From an uncultured Polaribacter sp. (lineage in GTDB: Bacteria; Bacteroidota; Bacteroidia; Flavobacteriales; Flavobacteriaceae), in the NCBI GenBank assembly GCA_947497755.1, contig CANMHT010000003.1, positions 186,001-250,000 on the forward strand: DNA of 64,000 nucleotides, written 5' to 3'. The number at the start of each line of letters is the position of its first letter. Positions within the stretch are counted from its first letter, which is position 1. Below the pieces are notes generated by a model. That model had not been told where the DNA came from and searched no databases. It was given only the letters and a program-made list of their open reading frames with translations. Shown here one piece after another: positions 47,590 to 56,678 of this stretch. The position numbers were made by a program, and so were the translations under genes.

Positions 47590-48303
47590 TTATTTTTTCG
47601 CTGCTATATTACTTCCTATTGATAAGCACACATATAAGATAATAATTGCTGGAATTGCAATAATCTCTAAGCTAATTAATAATATTACAGAAAGCAGTAG
47701 AAATACATACTTTAAAGCGTTTTCTTTTAGACCAAAAGATTTAAGCTTTAGAGAAAATAATGGAATTTCTGCATTCATTAAATAAGTTAACACTAAAGCC
47801 ACACCAATTAAGAAATAATTGTTCTGTACTAAATCAATAAAAAACTGATTTTCTGAATATACTGGGATTAATGGTAAAGCAATTACAAACAAACTCATTG
47901 CTGGTGTAGGTATCCCTATAAAAGAATCTGATTGACGCTCATCAATATTAAAATTAGCCAAACGATAACAAGCTCCTAAGGTTAATAATAGACCAATATA
48001 AGGCAAATAGCTAGGAAAAGAGAAACTCCCAACATTATACTCTGTTAGCATTTTAAAAACTATAATACCTGGCACTACTCCACTAGTTACCATATCTGCT
48101 AAAGAATCTAACTGTTTTCCCAACTCTCCTGAAACTTTAAAAATTCTGGCAGCAAATCCATCAAAAAAATCAAAAACAATTCCTAAAACAACAAATAATG
48201 CGGCTGTTAAGTAATCAGAATTTACCGCAGCAATGGTAGCAATAGTTCCACATAATAAGTTTGCTAGAGTTAATAAATTGGGGATGTGCTTTTTGATATT
48301 CAT
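47590..48303 (-). CDS. pssA: CDP-diacylglycerol-serine O-phosphatidyltransferase
   Basis: A 237-residue protein from the ATG at 48303 (MNIKKHIPNLLTLANLLCG); an in-frame TTG 51 bp upstream is unlikely. The CDP-alcohol phosphotransferase motif D-G-x2-A-R-x8-G-x3-D-x3-D is seen in FDGFAARIFKVSGELGKQLD followed by SLAD. Several hydrophobic segments follow. It makes phosphatidylserine, the precursor of phosphatidylethanolamine, in the cytoplasmic membrane. Confidence 0.93.
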   Translation of the reverse strand: MNIKKHIPNLLTLANLLCGTIATIAAVNSDYLTAALFVVLGIVFDFFDGFAARIFKVSGELGKQLDSLADMVTSGVVPGIIVFKMLTEYNVGSFSFPSYLPYIGLLLTLGACYRLANFNIDERQSDSFIGIPTPAMSLFVIALPLIPVYSENQFFIDLVQNNYFLIGVALVLTYLMNAEIPLFSLKLKSFGLKENALKYVFLLLSVILLISLEIIAIPAIIILYVCLSIGSNIAAKK

Positions 48304-48409
48304 AAGAGTTAGTTTCAACAGCGAAAATAAGAAAATCAATTTGCTCCTTTTCAATTTCTTTTAAATTTTATCATATTTGTAGTAACAATTGCTAGATAAA
48401 AATTTAAAA

Positions 48410-49390
48410 ATGCCATTATTAACTTCAGATTTCACACCTTCTCTACCGTTTAAAAATGGGCATTTTAATACGGTTTATCGCCCATTGTTTATGAAAGAAA
48501 AAAGTAATTATACACGCAAACGTATTTTTACTTGGGACCATGATTTTATTGATTTGGATTTTTCGCTGGTGAACTCTAAAACACTAGCAATTTTAATTCA
48601 TGGATTGGAAGGTAGCTCAGAATCAAAGTATATGATTTCTACAGCCAATGAATTAAACAATAAAAACATAGATACTGTTGCTTTTAATTTAAGAGGTTGT
48701 AGTGGTGAAGACAACTGGTTATTGGGCACTTATCATAGTGGAAAAACAGAAGATGTTCACTTTGTAATAAATCATATTTTAGAAAACTATAATTACGAAA
48801 ATTTACTTCTTGTAGGTTTTAGCTTAGGAGGCAATCTAACCTTAAAATATATGGGAGAATATGTAGCACAAATCTCTTCTAAAATTAAAGGAGCTGTTGC
48901 TATTTCTGTTCCAATTGATATTGCTAGCTCTGAAAGAGAGATGGATAAAATAAAAAACAAACTATATATAGAACAGTTTTTAAAAACTATTCGCTTAAAA
49001 GTTTTAGAAAAATCACACAAGTTTCCAGAATTTAAGTTAGACAAACAAAAGTTATTTAAATCTACCAAGTTTAAACATTTAGAGCATTTATATACTGTTC
49101 CTGTATTTGGATTTGATAGTCCTGAAGATTATTGGCACAAAGCAAGTTCTAAACCATATTTATCTAAAATTGATAGGCCTACATTATTAATCAATGCAAA
49201 GGATGATTCTTTTTTAGCTGAAGAATGTTTTCCTATAAGAGAAGCTCAAAATTCAGAACATTTCTTTTTAGAAATTTCTCAATATGGTGGACATGTTGGA
49301 TTTATAACCAACTTTAAACAACATGAAAGCAGATGGTTAGAAAAACGGATAAGTACTTTTATTTTTAATACAATTCTTAAAACGTTTTAA
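48410..49390 (+). CDS. Alpha/beta hydrolase, YheT-like
   Basis: This 326-residue protein uses the ATG at 48410 (a TTG 21 bp upstream is in frame). It has the oxyanion-region LIHGLEGSSESKYM (about 62-75), the nucleophile elbow GFSLGG (Ser138), an Asp in INAKDDSFL and the catalytic-type His in YGGHVGF. The conserved N-terminal FKNGHFNTVYRP is typical of the YheT/ABHD1-3 group, whose members are lipid or ester hydrolases. The substrate is unknown. Its 3' end overlaps the small minus-strand zinc-ribbon gene by 14 bp. Confidence 0.88.
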   Translation: MPLLTSDFTPSLPFKNGHFNTVYRPLFMKEKSNYTRKRIFTWDHDFIDLDFSLVNSKTLAILIHGLEGSSESKYMISTANELNNKNIDTVAFNLRGCSGEDNWLLGTYHSGKTEDVHFVINHILENYNYENLLLVGFSLGGNLTLKYMGEYVAQISSKIKGAVAISVPIDIASSEREMDKIKNKLYIEQFLKTIRLKVLEKSHKFPEFKLDKQKLFKSTKFKHLEHLYTVPVFGFDSPEDYWHKASSKPYLSKIDRPTLLINAKDDSFLAEECFPIREAQNSEHFFLEISQYGGHVGFITNFKQHESRWLEKRISTFIFNTILKTF

Positions 49391-49544
49391 AAACAATAGA
49401 ATAATTTTCTGAAAGAATAAACTTAGAAAATCGGTTTAAACAATGAGAACAATAATAGTTTTTTCTTAACTTTAAAAAACTTAATACTCCGTTTTTTTTA
49501 GCTGTTCTATGAGCGACTTTATTACAATTGGGACATTTAGACAT
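49377..49544 (-). CDS. Small zinc-ribbon protein, 55 residues
   Basis: Starting from ATG at 49544, the minus strand encodes 55 residues beginning MSKCPNCNKVAHRTAKKNG and containing YYCSHCLNRFSK. Two CxxC knuckles (Cys4-x2-Cys7 and Cys32-x2-Cys35) about 24 residues apart form a classic zinc ribbon. A ribosome-binding stretch AAAGGAAAG lies just upstream, and TAAGTTTG (complement of 49574-49581) is a -7 element. The function is unknown; nucleic-acid or protein binding is possible. Confidence 0.72.
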   Translation of the reverse strand: MSKCPNCNKVAHRTAKKNGVLSFLKLRKNYYCSHCLNRFSKFILSENYSIVFKTF

Positions 49545-49776
49545 AACTTTCCTTTTTCTATAATTTAAAATTACAAACTTATTTATCTAGTGTCAACAAG
49601 TAAAAACACCTGATATTCACGCTTAACAATAACTCAATAAAAAAGCTGTTATTACAATAGGATTTTTAGATATTTGTAGTTTACATTTTTATATTTGGGA
49701 ATTCCTAAATAAACATCAAAAAAGCAAACCAATAATTACTATAATAGTAAAATTATAGTCAACGAATTTTAAATAG
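49545..49776. other. Intergenic region with divergent promoters
   Basis: It contains the -7 element of the zinc-ribbon gene on the minus strand (49574-49581) and TATATTTG (49690-49697) as a candidate -7 for the PorV-family gene on the plus strand. No ORF, repeat or hairpin of note was found. Confidence 0.4.
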
Positions 49777-50847
49777 ATGAAAAAACAACTTTCATTTCTT
49801 TTAATCATCTTAACCTGGCAAATTTCTGCACAGACTTTTCGTAATTATTCTAATGAGTTTTTAAATATTGGAGTTGATGCTGCTTCATTAGGTAAAAGTA
49901 AGTCTGTAGTTGCAACTAGTAACGATGTAAATGCGACCTATTGGAATCCTGCAGGCTTGATGAACTTAGAAGATTATGAAGGTTCTTTAATGCATGCCTC
50001 TTACTTTGCCGGAATTGCTACTTATAATTTTGCAGCTCTTGCTTTACCTATCAATGATGAAAGTGCTTTGGGAATTTCAATCATTCGTTTTGGTGTAGAT
50101 GACATTTTAAATACTACAGAACTTATCGATAATCAAGGGAATATAAACTTTAACAATATTAGTCTCTTTTCTGCTGCCGATTATGCTTTTAATTTATCAT
50201 ATGCACGTAAACTAATTCATAAAAACATAAATATTGGTTTTAATGCTAAAGTTATTAGACGTGTTATTGGAAACTTTGCCTCATCTTGGGGTTTTGGTTT
50301 TGATGCAGGAATTCAGTTTGAAAGAAAAGATTGGAAATTTGGACTGATGGCAAGAGATATTACCACAACATATAATACGTGGAGTTTTGATGAAGAAGAA
50401 TTTAACAAAATCAAAAATTCTATTCCAGGACAAAATCAACAATTACCAGATGCAAATGAAATCACAAAACCTAAAATTCAATTAGGAGTTGCTAAAAAAT
50501 TTCGAGTAGGAAGAGATTTTCATTTACTTACAGAAGTAGATTTAAATATGCGTTTTGCTCAAACTAACGATCTAATTTCTACAAGTATTGTTAGTATTGA
50601 TCCTACCATTGGTTTTGAATTGGATTATACAGATTTGGTATACCTTCGTGCTGGTGTTGGTAATATTCAAAATACAACGCAATTTAACGGAGATAAAAGC
50701 CTTTCTGTACAACCAAACTTTGGCGTTGGCTTTAAATACAATGGTATTGAAATAGATTATGCATTAACCAATATTGGTAGTGTAGGAAATGCTTTGTACT
50801 CCAATATCTTTTCTGTAAAAATTGATTATAAATTCTTTAGAAACTAA
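49777..50847 (+). CDS. PorV/PorQ-family outer-membrane barrel protein
   Basis: This 356-residue protein has a signal peptide ending QISAQ (residue 19). It has the N-terminal FLNIGVDAASLGKS and ATYWNPAGL blocks typical of PorV/PorQ and related FadL-like barrels, and it ends in FSVKIDYKFFRN. PorV is the type IX secretion shuttle protein that receives cargo such as the endonuclease and BNR proteins in this window. Because several paralogues exist per genome, this copy is assigned only to the family. It is followed after 1 bp by the DUF4105 gene. Confidence 0.8.
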   Translation: MKKQLSFLLIILTWQISAQTFRNYSNEFLNIGVDAASLGKSKSVVATSNDVNATYWNPAGLMNLEDYEGSLMHASYFAGIATYNFAALALPINDESALGISIIRFGVDDILNTTELIDNQGNINFNNISLFSAADYAFNLSYARKLIHKNINIGFNAKVIRRVIGNFASSWGFGFDAGIQFERKDWKFGLMARDITTTYNTWSFDEEEFNKIKNSIPGQNQQLPDANEITKPKIQLGVAKKFRVGRDFHLLTEVDLNMRFAQTNDLISTSIVSIDPTIGFELDYTDLVYLRAGVGNIQNTTQFNGDKSLSVQPNFGVGFKYNGIEIDYALTNIGSVGNALYSNIFSVKIDYKFFRN

Positions 50848-50848
50848 C

Positions 50849-52009
50849 ATGATCAAAAAACTACATTTCATTTTATCTTTATTTTTTGTTGTCACTTTAG
50901 TCAATGCTCAAAAACAATTAAGCCCTAAAGCAGAAATTAGTATTATCACAGCAGGTCCAGGAAAAGTACTCTATGAAGGATTTGGACATACAACCATTAG
51001 AGTAAAAGATACAGATTTTGACTTGGCCTACAACTATGGTATTTTTGATTTTGATGCTCCAAATTTTTATTTAAATTTCACCAAAGGTCGTTTGCTATAT
51101 AAATTACAAAGCTATCCTTTCCATTATTTTGTTAGAAGCTATCAAAAAGACAAACGATGGATAAAAGAGCAAGTTTTAAATTTAACACTTTCTGAAAAGC
51201 AACAAATATTTGATTACTTAGAGAATAATGCTAAACCAGAAAATGCTACTTATTTATACGACCCTTTTTTTAATAATTGTGCTACAAAACCAAGAGATAT
51301 CTTAGAGTCTATTTTAAAAAGTCAACTTGTTTTTAACGATTCACATTTGTCAGAAAAAAAGTCATTTAGACAATTAATGAATACTGAGATTTCTTGGAAT
51401 AACTGGGGAAGTTTTGGAATCAACTTAGCACTTGGAAGTAAGCTTGACAAAATTGCTAGCGCAAAAGAATATATGTATTTACCCGATTATGTTTATGATG
51501 GATTTAACAATGCAACAATTAACAATAAAAACCTTGTTAAAACAGACAGATATATTCTTAAGTATGATGAAATTAAAGTAACCTCAGGTATTTTTAACCC
51601 TTTGTTCCTATTTAGCTTAGTACTTATTTTTGGTATTTATATTACCTATAAGAACATTAAAGAAAACTCTAGAAGTAGATGGTTTGATTTTCTTTTATTC
51701 TTTGTTACAGGATTCATTGGAGTTTTCATCGTTTTTCTATGGTTTTTTACCAATCACTCCACGACTCCAGTTAATTTTAATTTTTTGTGGGCTTTTGCAC
51801 CAAATCTTATTGTGGCTTTTTATTTATTAAGTAAAAGTCCAAAAAGCTGGGTAAAAAAGTATCTTGGATTTATCACTATTCTTTTAGTACTAATTCCAAT
51901 TATTTGGCTAACAAGTATACAACAATTACCTACAGCTAGTATACCTTTATTAATATTATTACTAATAAGATATGTTGGTTTACAAAAATTATTGCCCTCT
52001 CATAAATAA
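50849..52009 (+). CDS. DUF4105 (Lnb N-terminal type) membrane protein
   Basis: A 386-residue protein from the ATG at 50849 (an upstream in-frame TTG would sit inside the previous gene). A signal segment ends LVNAQ. The periplasmic DUF4105 domain (about 25-245) shows His47 in EGFGHTTIRV and Cys144 in FFNNCATKPRD, the His-then-Cys order of a permuted papain-like fold. About five transmembrane segments follow (250-375). DUF4105 has been linked to Lnb-type lipoprotein N-acyltransferases, so it may act in lipoprotein maturation; this is a family-based suggestion. Its 3' end overlaps the convergent sugar transferase gene by 21 bp. Confidence 0.82.
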   Translation: MIKKLHFILSLFFVVTLVNAQKQLSPKAEISIITAGPGKVLYEGFGHTTIRVKDTDFDLAYNYGIFDFDAPNFYLNFTKGRLLYKLQSYPFHYFVRSYQKDKRWIKEQVLNLTLSEKQQIFDYLENNAKPENATYLYDPFFNNCATKPRDILESILKSQLVFNDSHLSEKKSFRQLMNTEISWNNWGSFGINLALGSKLDKIASAKEYMYLPDYVYDGFNNATINNKNLVKTDRYILKYDEIKVTSGIFNPLFLFSLVLIFGIYITYKNIKENSRSRWFDFLLFFVTGFIGVFIVFLWFFTNHSTTPVNFNFLWAFAPNLIVAFYLLSKSPKSWVKKYLGFITILLVLIPIIWLTSIQQLPTASIPLLILLLIRYVGLQKLLPSHK

Positions 52010-53371
52010 GACCGTAGAAATCGTTTTTATCAGAATTTTAAAATCCAAGAAAGAAGTTCTTTCTTTAATATAATACAAGTCGTATCGCAATTTAGTTTCT
52101 TGTTCTTCTAAACTACTAGCATAAGGATAATTTACTTGTGCCCAACCTGTTAAACCTGGTCTAACAACGTGTCTTATGGCATAAAAAGGAATTTTCTCTT
52201 CTAAATCAGAAACAAACTCAGGCCTTTCTGGTCTTGGCCCAATTACACTCATGTCTCCTTTTAAAATATTAATAAACTGTGGAAATTCATCCAAACGAGT
52301 GTTCCTTAAAAATTTTCCAAAAGCAGTAATTCTTTTATCATTTTTTTGAGCCCAAACAGCACCGTCTTTTTCAGCATTTTTTACCATAGAACGTAATTTA
52401 TAAATCTTAAAAGATTTTCCTTTAAAACCTACTCGTTCTTGTACATAAAATAGAGGTCCTCGATTCCCTAATAAATTACCAACAAATAATAAAGGTAGAA
52501 TTACTAAAAAAAGAGAAAAACCAATAATAGAAATCACAATATCAAATACTCTTTGTCCAAAAAGATAAAATCGGTTATCATTGTTTTTACTAAAGTTAAT
52601 TTGCTTGTAAAAATTATAATCTAAATATTCTTTAGGTACTCGGTTTGTTACTTCTTCGTAGTAAGTTTCAAAACTTTTGATATTAATTCCTTCTTCAAAA
52701 AGTAAAATTAATTGCTTGTTTAAATTTTTAATTGTTTCACTAGAAAACCCAGAAGTAGAAATTACAATTTCAGAAGCAAAGTTATCATGAATGAGCTTTA
52801 ATAAATTTACCGTTTTAGCATCGTTAAAATTATTCAACCCTCCAATTTTTGCATTAGAAACATAAGTAGCAATATTATGAAAATTCTTTAATTGTATTAA
52901 TTCTATTAGTTTCTCTGCTCTAGAAGTATGTCCAATAACAACAATTGTTTTAAAATATTTTGGTGAAAAAAAGACCCATATATAAATAAATCTCCAGATT
53001 GTAACTGGAAATATTATTAATAAGAAAAAATAAATAATCTGTAATCTATTATCTGGTAATGATGGTGCAATATATGGTGATAATACATAAACAATAGTAG
53101 TAATAGAAGCTGTTATAAAAATACTTCTAAATACTAAAAATCGGTTGTTGGAAACCTTTAAATTATAAAGCTGAAATATTTCTCCAAAAAGTAAAAAATA
53201 GGCTATTAATACCGAAAACCATAGGTATACTTGACTTTTAAAAACATCTAAATAATTTAAATCATAATAATTAGATGCAATAAAAATACTTATAATAATC
53301 ACAGCAATATCAAGAGTTCGTAATAATAACTTTCTCTCAGAAATGTCTATATGCAAAGACTTTGTACTCAT
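51989..53371 (-). CDS. WcaJ-type undecaprenyl-phosphate sugar-phosphate transferase
   Basis: This 460-residue membrane protein has four N-terminal transmembrane segments (about 15-135), a Rossmann-like CoA-binding region (about 140-260) and a C-terminal bacterial sugar transferase domain. Motifs in that domain are QERVGFKGKSFKIYKLRSM, RLDEFPQFINILKGDMS, GPRPERPEF and RPGLTGWAQV. It starts polysaccharide repeat-unit synthesis by attaching the first sugar-phosphate to undecaprenyl phosphate. It is the last gene of the surface-polysaccharide cluster, separated by 77 bp from the GT4 gene upstream, so it may have its own promoter. Confidence 0.93.
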   Translation of the reverse strand: MSTKSLHIDISERKLLLRTLDIAVIIISIFIASNYYDLNYLDVFKSQVYLWFSVLIAYFLLFGEIFQLYNLKVSNNRFLVFRSIFITASITTIVYVLSPYIAPSLPDNRLQIIYFFLLIIFPVTIWRFIYIWVFFSPKYFKTIVVIGHTSRAEKLIELIQLKNFHNIATYVSNAKIGGLNNFNDAKTVNLLKLIHDNFASEIVISTSGFSSETIKNLNKQLILLFEEGINIKSFETYYEEVTNRVPKEYLDYNFYKQINFSKNNDNRFYLFGQRVFDIVISIIGFSLFLVILPLLFVGNLLGNRGPLFYVQERVGFKGKSFKIYKLRSMVKNAEKDGAVWAQKNDKRITAFGKFLRNTRLDEFPQFINILKGDMSVIGPRPERPEFVSDLEEKIPFYAIRHVVRPGLTGWAQVNYPYASSLEEQETKLRYDLYYIKERTSFLDFKILIKTISTVLFMRGQ

Positions 53372-53448
53372 AATAATTTAAGGGGCACTATTATAAAAAG
53401 CAACTTTTACTTTTTCAAAAGTAAGAAGATTTTAATTAGTTTAAGTTA

Positions 53449-54666
53449 TTATTTAAATAAATTAGTATAAAGGCTACTTAAATATTCAAAGTTATGGTAT
53501 TCTTTTACATATTTATATCCCTTATCTCCTAACTCTTTTTTCTCTGTATCAGTAAGGTTATAAATTTTTAGAATTCCTTCTTTTATAGCTTGTCCAGATT
53601 CAGGTTTTACAACATAACCACAACCTGATAACTCTACTGGATCACTAATCATATTAGAAGATGAAATAACTGGCTTTTTAGAAAGCATATAATCAAAAAA
53701 CTTATTAGAAGAAACTCCATAATCAAATAGCGGAGTATTATTTCTTCCAACAAAACATACATCAAAAAAAGACAGCATATGTTGCACTTGATTTTTATTG
53801 ATTTTATGAATGAATGTTACATTCGTATTTTCTTTTACTTTCTCTTTCAATTCTTCTTTTAAATACCCATCACCAACAAACACAAAGTGTATATCAGTAT
53901 TACTTTTTAATAAAATAGAAGCTTCAATTAAATATTCTAGCGCATTTGCCATTCCCATTGTACCAGTATACCCTACAATGAATTTGTTTTTTGGCAATTG
54001 ATTAACTATATCTGTAGCTAATTTTTCATCTATCAATAAACTTTCATCTATTCCATTGGGTATCCAAACAAATTTAGAAGCATCGCCAGAAATTTTATTG
54101 ATATAAGAACCTGCTTTAGGTAGTAAAGAAACTATATTGTCTGCTTTTTTATAGCCAAAACGTTCTATCCATCTCATTAAAACAATCATTGGATGCCATT
54201 TAGAATAACCGTTTAAATACATTGGTGTTAATGGCCATAAATCTCTAATTTCAAAAAACAATTTCTTTGCTTTAAACTTCTTCTTTAAATACCAACCTGA
54301 TAGAATAGGGAAAATTGGCATAGAAGAAACCAATATATATGAAGGTTTACCTATCAATCTAGGCGACAAACTTAATATTTTAAATGCAAAAACAATCATG
54401 CTCCACAGTTTATAAACACTACCTCCATCGTATTTCGGAATTTTAACCCAACAAAAAGTAATTCCTTTTTCTACTTCTTCTAAAGTAAATTTTTGATTTC
54501 CAGTTTGTGGTTGATTATGGAATAAATGATTATATGAACCAGAAACAATTTTAACATCATATCCTTTTTTAGCCCAAAACTTGCTAAAATAATAATGTCT
54601 TTCTCCCCAACCAGAATCCAATTTTCCGGCAGTCATATTTAATATCCAAATGGTTTTATTACTCAT
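53449..54666 (-). CDS. Glycosyltransferase family 4 (WbuB-like)
   Basis: This 405-residue GT-B protein has an N-terminal acceptor domain beginning KTIWILNMTAGKLDSGWGERHYYFSK. The C-terminal nucleotide-sugar domain has VWIPNGID, FIVGYTGTMGMANALEYLIEA and FDYMLSKKPVISS. The closest recognisable group is WbuB-type glycosyltransferases. Sugar and linkage cannot be told. It directly abuts the CapK-like gene (no gap), so it belongs to the same coupled operon. Confidence 0.9.
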   Translation of the reverse strand: MSNKTIWILNMTAGKLDSGWGERHYYFSKFWAKKGYDVKIVSGSYNHLFHNQPQTGNQKFTLEEVEKGITFCWVKIPKYDGGSVYKLWSMIVFAFKILSLSPRLIGKPSYILVSSMPIFPILSGWYLKKKFKAKKLFFEIRDLWPLTPMYLNGYSKWHPMIVLMRWIERFGYKKADNIVSLLPKAGSYINKISGDASKFVWIPNGIDESLLIDEKLATDIVNQLPKNKFIVGYTGTMGMANALEYLIEASILLKSNTDIHFVFVGDGYLKEELKEKVKENTNVTFIHKINKNQVQHMLSFFDVCFVGRNNTPLFDYGVSSNKFFDYMLSKKPVISSSNMISDPVELSGCGYVVKPESGQAIKEGILKIYNLTDTEKKELGDKGYKYVKEYHNFEYLSSLYTNLFK

Positions 54667-55986
54667 CTATAATGTTGATTCTATAATTTGTGGTTTCCCT
54701 GATTTAGTGGGAGCAATGTAGTTTACTTCTTTAAAATCAATAGAAAATTGATTGTCACTAATTTTATCTCTTAGTTCATTCTCAGCTTTTTCTAAGGCTT
54801 TTTTTGTGAAGTTTTCTCCTATTATATATTCTATAATAATTCCACTTCTATTTTCTTGTATTACTTTGAATTGTTTAATTTCTGGAATATATTCAAAAAT
54901 ACCTGTAAAAGAATGTACAGTTAATCTCTGCTGGTTTTTAAGCATAATTACATCGGTTTCTCTTCCTACAATCTTTTCTAAAAGAGGGTAATTATACTCA
55001 CAATTAGTTGGATATTTGTCTTTTGGTAATTTTATTCCTAAATCTCCTACTTTATAACGAATTAGAGGCATTGAGTAACAATCTAATCTGGTTAAAATTA
55101 TATTCCCAATTTCACCATCTTTTACAGAATTACCATCATCATCTAAAATTTCAACATAAACATGTGGACTAATGATATACATGTAATCAATATCCTTTTG
55201 AAAAGCCACCATAAGTCCTTCATTAGAACCGTAAGACTCTCGAACTTTAACATTAAATGCCTTCTCTAGGTTTTTTTTATAATGGTTAAAAAGCTTATCT
55301 CCAAAGCTAATAATACTTTTTACTTTTAAACTTAGTTTTTCTTTAAGAACAATTTCAGCAATAACATTTAGTGATGATGCATAACCAATTAATACGTTGT
55401 TATTCTTGTGAACATTCTTGAGCAACGCTTGTTTTAAATCTTTTTCAGAATGTGAAAAAGCATTGATGTAATTAGTTCTAAACAAGAAATCTTTTACTCC
55501 TTTTAACACTCCTCTATTAGGAGACATTCCTGTCTGTAAAATATGATCTCCAAATGAATACCCTTGATCTTTCCATATATTAAGAAGAATCCCCCAATTG
55601 CTAGATTTTTCTTTTTTGCTCATAAAGATTCTTGATTGAATTCCTGAAGAACCACTACTATAACTTGCAAATAAACTTTCTTTTTTGTACTTAATAGAAA
55701 TTAAATCATCTTCTCTATTCCTAAGTGTATCTTTAGTTGTAATTGGGAATTTTTTGATATCCTCATAAGGATTTTTACTTAGTTTTATATCAAGTTCTTT
55801 ATAAAAAGAAACATCTTCAGTAGCCTTTTTTAATAGTTCTTTTAAATTGTTTTTCTGTAAATCCTCTAGCTCTTTTGAAGAGATTTTTTTAATCTGACTC
55901 CATTTTTTTATATTCTTACTAATAGAATATCCTAAAAAAATATCTCCAAACTTAATTATTAAGTTGATAAATAATTTATAAATCAT
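54667..55986 (-). CDS. CapK/phenylacetate-CoA-ligase-like adenylate-forming enzyme
   Basis: This 439-residue protein has the adenylate-forming signature SYSSGSSGIQSRIF (SSGSSG 110-115), RESYGSNEGLM and RYKVGDLG. Members in capsule clusters (CapK) probably activate or attach a carboxylic or amino acid to the polysaccharide, but no substrate is established. It overlaps the deacetylase gene by 4 bp (ATGA) and abuts a glycosyltransferase gene. Together with the hexapeptide acyltransferase this suggests a decorated polysaccharide. Confidence 0.88.
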   Translation of the reverse strand: MIYKLFINLIIKFGDIFLGYSISKNIKKWSQIKKISSKELEDLQKNNLKELLKKATEDVSFYKELDIKLSKNPYEDIKKFPITTKDTLRNREDDLISIKYKKESLFASYSSGSSGIQSRIFMSKKEKSSNWGILLNIWKDQGYSFGDHILQTGMSPNRGVLKGVKDFLFRTNYINAFSHSEKDLKQALLKNVHKNNNVLIGYASSLNVIAEIVLKEKLSLKVKSIISFGDKLFNHYKKNLEKAFNVKVRESYGSNEGLMVAFQKDIDYMYIISPHVYVEILDDDGNSVKDGEIGNIILTRLDCYSMPLIRYKVGDLGIKLPKDKYPTNCEYNYPLLEKIVGRETDVIMLKNQQRLTVHSFTGIFEYIPEIKQFKVIQENRSGIIIEYIIGENFTKKALEKAENELRDKISDNQFSIDFKEVNYIAPTKSGKPQIIESTL

Positions 55987-56678
55987 AATACTTTAACTTC
56001 TATACTATGATGTTTAATTTCTTCAATACAATACTCCAAATCCTTTTTTACAGACTGATGAGTTTCATAATTAGCTGGATGAATTAAAAAAACTTCATCA
56101 CTATTTTTTGACTGTTCAATCAGTTTGTCAATAGAGTTAAATTCACTTTTTCGATACCAATCTTCAGCCCAAAACATATCTGAAATAAAACCTTCATTAT
56201 AAGATTTCTTTTCTTCTAATGTTCCATTTCCAAATTTGTACGTAAGTTCCATTTCTTTAGACCATTGTAAATATTTTTTCGGTTCATATATTGGATAATG
56301 ATATTTACCTAGCTTTAATTTTCCGCTTCCATGTTTTGTAAAATGGGTAATCTTTTTTCCTATTTTCTTTTCGAATACTTTTAATTCTTGAATAAAAGAA
56401 TCTTTAGACTTTGTATTTTCTGCATGGAATCCAATACTATGCCCCCCTTCTTTTAATAATTGAATGACTTCTTTATTTGGAATTGTACAAGTTCTAAAAT
56501 AAATATTTGATGGAATTTTTTGGCTATTCAAGTATTTTAAAAGAGAGATTAATCCCTTTAAATACATATTTGGAAGAGATATTTTAAAATAATCTTCATT
56601 AATCTTACTGACAATTTTAGCAAATAAGTTCTTATGCCCATAGGGTTTATCAACATCTATTCTAATATAAACTCCCAT
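55983..56678 (-). CDS. Polysaccharide deacetylase-like protein (NodB/CE4 fold)
   Basis: This 231-residue protein starts GVYIRIDVDKPYG, with the Asp-rich first motif of CE4-type folds (RIDVD). It continues with SNIYFRTCTIP, GGHSIGFHAENT (second motif) and HFTKHGSGKLK. The Asp and His positions are compatible with a metal site. The classical TFDDG motif is not kept, so it belongs to a divergent branch; deacetylation of an N-acetyl sugar is probable but unproven. It overlaps neighbouring genes by 17 and 4 bp. Confidence 0.75.
   Translation of the reverse strand: MGVYIRIDVDKPYGHKNLFAKIVSKINEDYFKISLPNMYLKGLISLLKYLNSQKIPSNIYFRTCTIPNKEVIQLLKEGGHSIGFHAENTKSKDSFIQELKVFEKKIGKKITHFTKHGSGKLKLGKYHYPIYEPKKYLQWSKEMELTYKFGNGTLEEKKSYNEGFISDMFWAEDWYRKSEFNSIDKLIEQSKNSDEVFLIHPANYETHQSVKKDLEYCIEEIKHHSIEVKVL

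Noticed and set aside
50822..50848. Upstream TTG start for the DUF4105 protein
   Set aside because: It would overlap the previous gene and add residues before a good signal peptide that starts at the ATG at 50849.
53229..53245. TCTAAATAATTTAAA-like sequence inside the sugar transferase gene as another metal operator
   Set aside because: It lies inside coding sequence with no promoter element, and such AT-rich strings are expected by chance at this base composition.
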